In this document: positions 57,110 through 64,000 of the stretch, piece by piece
How the letters are laid out: each line of letters begins with the position of its first letter
Numbering within the stretch: position 1 is the first letter of the stretch
Assembly: GCA_035610365.1 (NCBI GenBank)
Contig: CM069437.1
Span: 55,824,093 to 55,888,092 of the forward strand
Source of the DNA: Aquatica leii
Lineage: Eukaryota; Arthropoda; Insecta; Coleoptera; Lampyridae
Direction of reading: 5' to 3'
Length of the DNA: 64,000 bases
Translations under genes and position numbers: made by a program
The notes under the pieces: generated by a model
Seen by the model: only the letters and a program-made list of their open reading frames with translations
Told to the model about the DNA's origin: nothing
Database searches by the model: none

Positions 57110-57800
57110 CGATTGTCAAGGCCGAGAATTTCTACAATTACTTTACTTATTTTCAAACGCTACTATTTTCATTCGATCGTCAAGACCGAGAACTTCTACA
57201 ATTACTTTACTTTTTTTCAGCCGCTACTATTATCATTCGATCGTCAATACCGAGAACTTCTACAATTACTTTACTTTTTTTCAGCCGCTACTATTTTCAT
57301 TCGATCGTCAAGACCGAGAACTTCTACAATTACTTTACTTTTTTTCAGCCGCTACTATTTTCATTCGATCGTTAAGACCGAGAACTTCTACAATTACTTT
57401 ACTTTTTTTCAGCCGCTACTATTTTCATTCGATCGTCAAGACCGAGAACTTCTACAATTACTTTACTTTTTTCAGCCGCGACTATTTTCATTCGATCGTC
57501 AAGACCGAGAACTTCTACAATTACTTTACTTTTTTCAGCCGCTACTATTTTCATTCGATCGTCAAGACCGAGAACTTCTACAATTACTTTACTTATTTTC
57601 AGCCGCTACTATTTTCATTCGATCGTCAAGACCGAGAACTTCTATAATTACTTTACTTATTTTCAGCCGCTACTACTTTCATTCGATCGTCAAGACCGAG
57701 AACTTCTACAATTACTTTACTTTTTTTAAGTCGCTACTATTTTCATTCAATCGTCAAGACCGAGAACTTCTACAATTACTTTACTTTTTTTCATTGTTAC
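57110..57800. repeat. 64-bp minisatellite, about 11 units, inside the BED hAT
   Basis: The word CGATCGT (or a close variant) recurs at 57174, 57238, 57302, 57366, 57430, 57493, 57556, 57620, 57684 and 57748, spacing 64 (twice 63 where a T run is shorter). Each unit contains GACCGAGAACTTCTACAATT and CAGCCGCTACTATTTTC. Because 64 is not a multiple of 3 and the unit lacks stops, a long open frame (57113-57955) runs through all three frames; it is not a gene. Confidence 0.92.
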
Positions 57801-57909
57801 TATTTTTTCATCGAGAGAATCGTAGCATCATTTCGAAACAATCGACGTTCGGCAACAATCGACTATTTCGAATGAATTCATTCGAATTGCGCACATCACT
57901 AATACAGTG

Positions 57910-58358
57910 TGCTCCATCAAACAGATTTCCAGATTCTGCTCAAAATTTTAAGTAATAAACAAAAATATATTTCTTTAATCGATAAAAATAAACTAAAAAA
58001 CAAATTCCAGAATCTATACACACGACAAAACTTTAATCTAAATATTGTTAAACAGGGTTGTATATATAATTTAACGGATGTACAGTTGCCTGAAAAAGTA
58101 GCACAATGTCTGGCGTTATCCCCGAAATTTATGTGTAATTACTATAATAAGGCACCTATTATTAGTTTAATCAAAGATACTGAAGACATACTTACATACC
58201 ACCATGATGAACAACGAGAAGGATTAAGAGGGAAAATTGTCAATGTGGTTACCAACTTCGTTAATAATAAAACTAACAAATGTCAGACACCACAAGACCT
58301 TCACATTAACAAACTAGTGACATCTACACGAAAGTTTATTAAAACACACAAAGACATT
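57910..58358 (+). pseudogene. PLE-A N-terminal ORF, second part
   Basis: Continues after the hAT with FQILLKILSNKQKYISLIDK, FNLNIVKQGCIYNLTDVQLP, LALSPKFMCNYYNKAPIISL and FVNNKTNKCQTPQDLHINKL, matching the Penelope N-terminal region where L-S-x-x-P-x-F is typical. It stops in an A run at 58359-58377, directly joined to terminal repeat 2, so the DKG motif, reverse transcriptase and endonuclease are deleted. Confidence 0.75.
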
Positions 58359-58377
58359 AAAAAAAAAAAAAAAAAAA

Positions 58378-58644
58378 TGTCGTGTCAATTGTTTGTCATT
58401 CTTAGTTATTGTTCATATACAACATTTTAATTAATTGACCTTTTTAATAATATTTTAACGAGTTATTTATGTTATTTATATTGTGTATTAGTTGTCATGT
58501 TGTTTGGAGTTGAGGACGTTTCCACTCGAACTTTTTTGTTGGCTTGAAGAAGTACACACATGGTTGCACGAAACGTCGCCATATTAAAAATCTAAAGTGG
58601 TTTAATTGCCCCTCCTAGTGAAGAGTGTTCTTAACCAATTCATT
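58378..58644 (+). repeat. PLE-A terminal repeat 2 (intron-less)
   Basis: Begins TGTCGTGTCAATTGTTTG like repeat 1 and ends at the target duplication. The intron is absent. Confidence 0.85.
58541..58580 (+). ncRNA. hammerhead-like motif, PLE-A terminal repeat 2
   Basis: GGCTTGAAGAAGTACACACA then GCACGAAACGTCGCC. In addition to the core U, stem II has an extra mismatch (GTACA opposite TGCAC). Confidence 0.4.
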
Positions 58645-58658
58645 AATTAAACTATAAT

Positions 58659-59245
58659 GTTTAATATTAAAAAACTCTAATAACAAATCTTGGTTTTTGT
58701 AATAAATTTTTTGACTTTATTAATAAATTAAAGAAAATTTATATTAGTAAGTTCAAAGTCATTAGATGTGAGGAAGTTGTTAACTTTTTCAATATAACTA
58801 GATTTTTCAATAATAACTAAACCATTACCTTTATCTGCTTTGGTTATTATTAAATTGTTGTCTTTAATTTTTAATTTGATACCATTAATAACATTTTTAT
58901 CAAATTTACCAGATGGAATAGTAATTTTGCTTAGTTTATTATGACAAATAGCTCTAATGTAATTAGTATTGGTATTGTATTGGTAGCTGTTTTATGTATT
59001 ATACACTCTAAGTCTATTTTGAAATTATCTAGTAATTTAGTATTAAGTTGATTGTTATTATATTTAAGACCACGCTCAAGAAATTCAGTTTCACATTTGT
59101 CAAAGTTAGTATTATTTAAATTAAACAATCTCTTATGAAAAACAAAGTTTGGATTTTGGATATTATTAGTTTGAAAATTGTTTAATGTTTTTGATTTTCG
59201 TAAATTATTTATTTTTAGAATTAGTTTATTATTTAGTCTTGTATT
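58659..59245 (-). pseudogene. PLE-B N-terminal domain with DKG motif
   Basis: The minus strand from 59245 reads RLNNKLILKINNLRKSKTLN, FNLNNTNFDKCETEFLERGL, KYNNNQLNTKLLDNFKIDLE, then after breaks IKLKIKDNNLIITKADKGNG and VIIEKSSYIEKVNNFLTSND. The A-D-K-G block is the diagnostic N-terminal motif of Penelope reverse transcriptases. Frame breaks occur near 58930 and 58720. It leads into 53130 across PLE-A. Confidence 0.82.
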
Positions 59246-59460
59246 AAAAATAATAACATTTCATTTAAATCATCATTTGCTAATCATATACTAAATTCTT
59301 ATCATTCATTTAATTCTAAAAAAGATTTTGAAATTTTACACATTTGTAATTAAGGTTTGAGACTAAATTTTTTAGAAAAAAAAATTAATAAAAATCACAA
59401 TTCCAATCGTGACTTATCCCTTAACGAAGTTGTTAACTTTAATAATAATTAACTTTTTCT
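59246..59460 (+). pseudogene. PLE-B endonuclease C-terminal end, opposite orientation
   Basis: The plus strand reads SCIKNNNISFKSSFANHILN, SYHSFNSKKDFEILHICN, a stop, then GLRLNFLEKK and NRDLSLNEVVNFNNN before the final stop. It overlaps the truncated end at 47716 (TCIKNNN) and supplies the F-A-x-H ... F-E-I-L-H end expected of the GIY-YIG domain. Confidence 0.78.
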
Positions 59461-59784
59461 AAATTAGTTTTTGTTTGATTATTTCCATTATTATATTATT
59501 TTGTTGTAACCTAGGATTTTCTATTATTAGGCTAATTTTGTGTTGTTCAAATTTAAAATTTGTCAAACTTTAAATATTTAAACATATTTAATTTGATTAA
59601 TATATGTTGGTAAGTTTATTTATTTTTATAACTTTTTGATTTTTTAATTTATATTATTTTTCAGATTTCTATAATTATTATTTTTTAAAGTTTATTTAAT
59701 ATTTGAAGTTTGATTTTTCAATTCTAATGTAGTAAGTTTATGTTTAAATAAGATTCGATTTTATATTTTTTATTTTATAGTATA

Positions 59785-59819
59785 CGCCTGAAGATGACAC
59801 TTAATCGAAACATGTAGCG
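59785..59819 (+). ncRNA. hammerhead-like motif, PLE-B 3' end
   Basis: CGCCTGAAGATGACACTTAA then TCGAAACATGTAGCG. The core CUGAAGA and GAAA are both intact, with a short stem II (GA/UC). It lies downstream of the PLE-B endonuclease end on the same strand. Confidence 0.5.
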
Positions 59820-59967
59820 TTTATTCAAATATTATAATAAAAAATTAAAATAATGGGAAGGTTTTGAGAATTTTTTAAAAATTAAAATAAAATAAAATAA
59901 TATAATAAAACCAATTTAGAGTTATTAAAAGAATTAATGGAAAAAATAAACTTAAAAAAAAATATTT

Positions 59968-60421
59968 TGATTATGAGTGTGGCGATGAACTGATCCATGA
60001 CGAAATTTTAAAGTTCAAAGTTGATTGTTTTTTTAATGCTCTAGATGTAATCATAACATCAATGGATGAGAGATTCCAATTACTTTCTTCTTACTCTAAT
60101 AATTTCGCGTTTTTATGGAATATTGATAAATTTAAAAATTATTCTGAAAACGAATAATTAGAATTATGTCAAAAAGTTGAAAATTTATTAAACGACAAAA
60201 CTCGCAATGAACGAGACATAACTGCCGTGGAACTTGTTAAAGAATTGCAATATTTACAACTTTTTGATGAAAAAGTTATTACGTCTCCAGAAGAAACTTT
60301 AAATTATATAACAATTAACAACTTAGTGGATTCTTTTCCTAATACGAGCATAATACTTCGTATTTTATTAACAATTCTGGTTTCTGCTGTTACCGCAGCA
60401 CGGAAAGCTCAATTCACTTAG
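59968..60421 (+). pseudogene. hAT transposase C-terminal part (ZMYM1-like), copy 2, dimerisation domain deleted
   Basis: Reads GDELIHDEILKFKVDCFFNA, MDERFQLLSSYSNNFAFLWN and, in the frame to 60421, VELVKELQYLQLFDEKVITS and ILLTILVSAVTAARKAQFT. Compared with copy 1 (4088-4276), the roughly 50 residues between SVATAER and AQFT, the dimerisation core, are missing by an in-frame deletion. One stop occurs near 60155. Confidence 0.72.
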
Positions 60422-60693
60422 CAAAAATATTAATAACAATACCTAATACCTGGATATTAACATTTAAAAGGTGACATGTTGCATTATTAAAATAATATAT
60501 TGTTTTGTTTTTATTTGTCGATCAGTTTCGTCCTGTGATATATAAACGAGTATTTTTATTGTTTTAAATATTTTTTTTATTTCTTGTGCTTTTGTAATAC
60601 TGTTAGAATATATTTCTGTTTTCTATAAGTATATAATTATGTTATGGTACCTCAATGAAAAAATACTTGTATGGCTTATGGCTTGTACTTGTA

Positions 60694-60803
60694 CAAAAAT
60701 ATCTCAAATAATTTATACCTACAGCTCTCCAACAAAAAACTACAAAATTGTACAACGAAAACCATAGTACACAAAAACAGGCATAAACTTATTTGTAACA
60801 AAA
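60694..60803. repeat. dispersed repeat, copy of 38701-38813
   Basis: Shares TACAAAATTGTACAACGAAA and neighbouring blocks with 38701-38813, same orientation. Confidence 0.6.
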
Positions 60804-61566
60804 ATTTCTTGTAAGTTCATTCGTGTATTTTTTTAATTGTTCTATTTATGATGTAGCGATTACACAATATGTGTGTTTTTTACAGAACACAACTTCTTTA
60901 TTTTCATACACTATTTCATGAAAATAATCGAGAATTGGGTAATTTATTAGCAACGTTTGTTTCTCCTAGAATAAATTGCTGTATTGTTTAGATTAAAATT
61001 GAATTAACAACATAATTTTTTGCACTCATATAGGCTAAAAATGTTCCATTTTAATTTTGATCTCTATCTATAACCAAAAATAAGAAAATTATATTTGCAT
61101 ATACATTTATGCAGTTTCACTGATGTGCGTAATAAGTTGTTTTTGTATAAACTTTAAATTCAATATTTAATTTATTTAATACTTTAAAAGTTGTATAAGT
61201 CAAAGTTTAGTTTAGTGACAAACAACGTCAAATTCCACACCACGTCTGAATAGCGATGCTATCATCATCAGCGACAAGTGTAATAAAGTTATTGTGGTAT
61301 TAGTGTATTTTTCAAACATAAGCTTTAAGTGTCTTTAAAATAACAATTCATATTATTTTATATAAAATCACGTAGTGGCATGTTATAAGTATACTAAACA
61401 CTACTTGTTTACATTGACAAAATGCGATTTTGTATGAATGGGCAACTTCTGAGATTATAAATTTTTTTTAACATCTGTATTAATAGAATTAATAGAAAAC
61501 TTCTTCAAACAAATGTTACAATTAGGATTGTACTACAGTTAATTTAAATTGTATACTGCATCTTAC
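60804..61566. other. no gene recognised
   Basis: AT-rich DNA downstream of the second receptor-like exon on its strand. No second exon was found. Confidence 0.5.
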
Positions 61567-61795
61567 CCATTACTATTCCAAGACCATAAAACCATCCAGC
61601 TACTACTTCATTAAAATTATCTTGCTTAATCAAATCAATCAACAGCAAAATCGGATACAATCCAACGAAAAACATCAACACGATTGTTGAATATATTCTG
61701 TACATCCAACCATTAAAACCATCTATCGACACCCCTCCGTGTTGTAGACATAATCTTTCTAAACGAAAGTATTTTTTCGGCTTTATATCCATCAT
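61567..61795 (-). CDS. first exon of a second putative 7tm_6 odorant receptor
   Basis: Starts MMDIKPKKYFRLERLCLQHG at 61795. A hydrophobic segment YSTIVLMFFVGLYPILLLID is followed by LIKQDNFNEVVAGW and GIVMG, where ATGG is followed by GTAAGATG, a donor in the same phase 1 as in the exon at 27832-28054. The two exons share KKYF-LE--CL--GG-SI, the Y-R-Y/I-Y-S block, P-I-L-L-L-I-x-L-I-K-Q and V-V-x-W. The paralogy is clear from the sequence; assignment to odorant receptors is from general pattern. Further exons would lie beyond the transposon nest or be lost. Confidence 0.5.
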
Positions 61796-62453
61796 CGTTC
61801 CTTGGCTGCTACTATCGAAATACTGTAACGTATTTACAATTTTAGTAGTTATTTATTCCGAACAACTTTAATAGAATTATTTTATAATAAAATATTTAGT
61901 AATTTTTTTCTTATAATCTTGCATTATTTAATTCGTTAATATATCAATTTTTAACTATAAGTTCAAAAATAATATGTTAGTTGAGAATTAACTTTAAGAA
62001 ACTCTCAATTGCTTTATTAATATAATATAATCTATAGAAATGTATTATCACAAGTAGTGCATTAAACATTGAATTAATATTTATTAGAAATTTATTATAA
62101 CAATGCATATTTTTATTTCGAATGTTTGAGCTATACTTCATACTTTAAATATTAGAAACGATACATAATGTGGAACTGTAATAATCTGCCTTACTATAAT
62201 CCAAAAATGATTACCTTTGTGATTGATTATAATAATATTAGTAATAATTAGAGCAAGGATAGTTATACACTATAAAATGCAAAAATATGCATGGCATTTA
62301 TGAACGTAAAATGTGCACTTAAATATGGAACGTCGTTTTACTTTTTATTGCCCGTTTTTATACGTAACTTATAAAATAACTTCTTGTGCATATTAAAAAT
62401 GTTTGTTAGAATTTAAATGTTGCTTTAAAAATTTTCGCGTAGTATATTGTAAT
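61796..62453. other. no gene recognised
   Basis: AT-rich DNA upstream of the receptor-like exon. No promoter element can be named with confidence. Confidence 0.45.
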
Positions 62454-62866
62454 TTGATTTAAAATGTTACTTGAATAAAAATAAATGTTAAAATTAAAGT
62501 ATGTAACATTATAAATACTCGAATTTGCACGAATAAATTAAAATGCTACAATAACTTTTAGCAACTAACATTTTAAATGATACAATTAAAATGTTAGTTG
62601 ATAATTTTAATTGGTCGCTTCAATCGGTGGCGTCATTTAGAACTACAATGTGCATGTATTTCCTTATACTGAAATAGTTTCAAAAGCTACCACCGATCAC
62701 AGCGACGAATTAAAATTATCCACTAACATTTTAATTCTAGCATTTGAAATGTAAGTTGTCAAAAAGTAGTCTAGCATTTATATTCATTCATAAAAATTAA
62801 TTGATTTCTAATGTTACTTCATTTATTTTCAACGTATATTTTTATTCAAGTAACATTTTAAATCAA
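62454..62866. repeat. foldback palindrome 1
   Basis: Outer arms TTGATTTAAAATGTTACTTG (62454) and the complement ending 62866; inner arms AATTAAAATGTTAGTTGATA (62573) and the complement near 62735. The core has TCGCTTCAATCGGTGGC against ACCACCGATCACAGCGA. Arms are interrupted by mismatches. Related to the next element through the AATTAAAATGTT-GTTGATAATTTTAATT word. Confidence 0.75.
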
Positions 62867-63257
62867 CTAACAGTTAAAAACACCAAGTTTTTTAAACCAA
62901 CATTTTAAATGTGGTAAAAATCAATAACATACATTTCAATTAAATCTTTTAGTTACTTTATTGTTTTACTATTGAGTACTAAATTTGTTTTGCTACAATT
63001 TTAAACAAACTTCAGTTTTTATTAAGTTTATTTTCATGTTTGTCTACTTATTTTAATACAATAAAACTGTTTGTTAAACAAATTTAACACATTTAAATTG
63101 TTAGCTGAAACGTATTTAGTAATGCAATACATTTTGCTCAAAATTTTCTAACAGTCATATTAAACACATTAATTTAAACTGAGAAATAAAGTATATGAAC
63201 AAACATTTTATTTCATGTAACACTTTTTATTAAACACACAAAAAAATAACAATCATT

Positions 63258-64000
63258 TAAATTGTAGAATTAAAATGCATGTCGAATTAAAATGTTACAT
63301 GAATTAAAATGTTTGTTGATAATTTTAATTCTTCAATTTTAAATCAAGAATTAAAGTTAAGATAAACATATTAATTCTGAATTAAAATGTTTGTTGATAA
63401 TTTTAATTCTTCAATTTTAAATCAAGAATTAATTTTAGCAACAAACATATTAATTCTGAATTAAAATGTTTGTTGATAATTTTAATTCTTCAATTTTAAA
63501 TCAAGAATTAAAGTTAAGATAAACATATTAATTCTGAATTAAAATGTTTGTTGATAATTTTAATTCTTCAATTTTAAATCAAGAATTAATTTTAGCAACA
63601 AACATATTAATTCTGAATTAAAATGTTTGTTGATAATTTTAATTCTTCAATTTTAATTGGCGCTGTAGGTTGCGGAAGTTGTGAGTACTCTAACCAAACT
63701 ATAGTACAAGTTTACCACTGGTTAGAGTACTCACAACCTCCGCAACCTACAGCGCCAATTAAAACTGAAGAATTAAAATTATCAACAAACATTTTAATTC
63801 AGAATTAATATGTTTGTTGCAAAAATTCATTCTTGATTTAAAATTGAAGAATTAAAATTATCAACAAACATTTTAATTCAGAATTAATTTGTTTGTTGGT
63901 AATTTTGTTCTTGATTTAAAATTGAAGAATTAAAATTATCAACAAACATTTTAATTCATGTAACATTTTAATTCGACATGCATTTTAATTCTACAATTTA
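63258..64000. repeat. foldback palindrome 2 with tandem-unit arms, reaching the window end
   Basis: Outer ends TAAATTGTAGAATTAAAATG (63258) and its exact complement at the window's last base. The left arm has five units starting GAATTAAAATGTTTGTTGAT at 63301, 63379, 63458, 63536 and 63615 (spacing 78, 79, 78, 79), alternating two variants. The right arm has three such units in inverse orientation. The centre is a GC-rich hairpin (63655-63760). The open frame 63623-63808 results from the palindrome and is not a gene. Confidence 0.9.
63655..63760. repeat. central 42-bp hairpin of foldback 2
   Basis: Arms 63655-63696 and 63719-63760 (starting AATTGGCGCTGTAGGTTGCG) pair with a single mismatch around a 22-base loop. 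The arms are far richer in G+C than the flanking units. Confidence 0.92.

Larger units (their letters stand above)
54171..57901 (+). mobile_element. hAT element with BED-finger transposase, 3.7 kb
   Basis: Ends TAGTGATGGGCACAATCGA (54171) and the complement TAGTGATGTGCGCAATTCGA (ending 57901), with a perfect 8-bp duplication ATACAGTG. Contains a broken transposase (55083-56891) and a 64-bp minisatellite (57110-57800). Inserted in the PLE-A ORF. Confidence 0.88.
53145..58644 (+). mobile_element. Penelope-like element PLE-A, internally deleted, with inverted 5' segment
   Basis: Order: an inverted terminal-repeat segment (53145-53390), a direct terminal repeat with an intron (53392-53760), N-terminal ORF (53774-54170, continuing after the BED hAT at 57910-58358), an A run (58359-58377), then a second direct terminal repeat (58378-58644). 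Reverse transcriptase and endonuclease are absent, so this copy was mobilised in trans. Inserted in PLE-B. Confidence 0.8.
47716..59900 (-). mobile_element. Penelope-like element PLE-B with inverted 5' part (twin-primed structure)
   Basis: On the minus strand from 59245: N-terminal domain with DKG motif, reverse transcriptase and most of the endonuclease down to 47716, interrupted by PLE-A (53145-58644) and a hAT (48298-52444). The missing C-terminal end of the endonuclease, the 3' UTR and a hammerhead-like motif lie on the plus strand at 59246-59900. Order is therefore: target, inverted 5' part, 3' part, target. The split falls inside the same codons (CIKNNN) in both parts. Confidence 0.75.
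47331..60690 (+). mobile_element. hAT element, ZMYM1-like, copy 2, split by a 12-kb nest
   Basis: The 5' TIR (CAGTCCCGCGCCGTAC at 47331) and N-terminal ORF end at 47719. C-terminal coding sequence of the same family resumes at about 59968 and homology ends at 60690. Everything between is later insertions (PLE-B and its contents), with some loss of hAT middle sequence. Orientation is the same on both sides. That the two parts were one element is inference, supported by family, order and strand. Confidence 0.6.

Noticed and set aside
57113..57955. 280-codon plus-strand ORF
   Set aside because: It is a frame-cycling read-through of the 64-bp minisatellite, then hAT terminal DNA.
63301..63640. 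CRISPR-like array of regular repeats
   Set aside because: Units are contiguous tandem repeats with no unique spacers, in an insect genome, and belong to a foldback element.
63623..63808. 61-codon ORF through the hairpin
   Set aside because: Its sequence is the palindrome itself, reading into the hairpin and back out.

Overview
This window reads as an AT-rich eukaryotic nuclear genome, almost certainly an insect. The supporting signs are two exons that look like the first exon of insect 7tm_6 odorant receptors, a CCDC115-like gene, an intronless broken copy of GTF3C3, and a transposon community typical of insects (Penelope-like, R1-clade, RTE-like, Ty3/gypsy, hAT, pogo/Tigger, mariner, MULE). 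A beetle is my guess, held weakly. No bacterial, organellar, rRNA or tRNA gene is convincing. Most of the window is transposon of several ages. Only CCDC115 (41.6-42.1 kb) and the two receptor-like exons (27.8-28.1 and 61.6-61.8 kb) look like intact host coding sequence.

Layout. 0-3 kb: decayed Ty3/gypsy pol. 3.2-3.5 kb: a small TIR element. 3.7-6.5 kb: a broken hAT (ZMYM1-like) transposase on the minus strand. 7.8-10.4 kb: an R1-clade LINE fragment, minus strand. 12.2-12.4 kb: the end of a mariner transposase. 14.6-20.7 kb: a minus-strand Penelope-like element (PLE-C) split by a 4.25 kb RTE-like LINE with a 13-bp target duplication. 20.7-21.3 kb: the tail of a pogo/Tigger transposase with a PHD-like finger. 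23.9-24.6 kb: MULE transposase remnant. 25.6-26.8 kb: LINE remnant. 27.8-29.2 kb: receptor-like exon and small ORFs. 29.65-34.1 kb: a full-length, extremely purine-rich LINE with a 15-bp target duplication. 34.9-35.3 kb: gypsy gag remnant. 39.1-41.3 kb: GTF3C3 processed pseudogene. 41.6-42.1 kb: CCDC115. 43.1-44.2 kb: gag-only LTR element with 104-bp LTRs. 44.6-45.0 kb: hAT MITE. 45.3-46.6 kb: LTR-like region.

The most informative region is 47.3-60.7 kb, a deep transposon nest. An old hAT (ZMYM1-like) copy is split by a Penelope-like element (PLE-B). The 5' part of PLE-B is inverted relative to its 3' part, as in twin-primed L1 insertions. PLE-B in turn holds a non-autonomous hAT (48298-52444, itself holding a 1.07 kb TIR element) and a second Penelope-like element (PLE-A, about 53145-58644). 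PLE-A holds a BED-finger hAT (54171-57901) that carries an 11-copy 64-bp minisatellite. PLE-A's upstream terminal repeat contains an 80-bp GT-AG intron that is precisely missing from its two other terminal-repeat copies. Terminal repeats of several Penelope-like copies carry hammerhead-ribozyme-like motifs.

The right end (62.4-64.0 kb) holds two related foldback palindromes. The second has arms built of alternating 78/79-bp units around a 42-bp GC-rich hairpin and runs to the window edge. Gene interplay is limited: the genes are mostly independent parasites, and the only host functions visible are V-ATPase assembly (CCDC115) and probable chemoreception.
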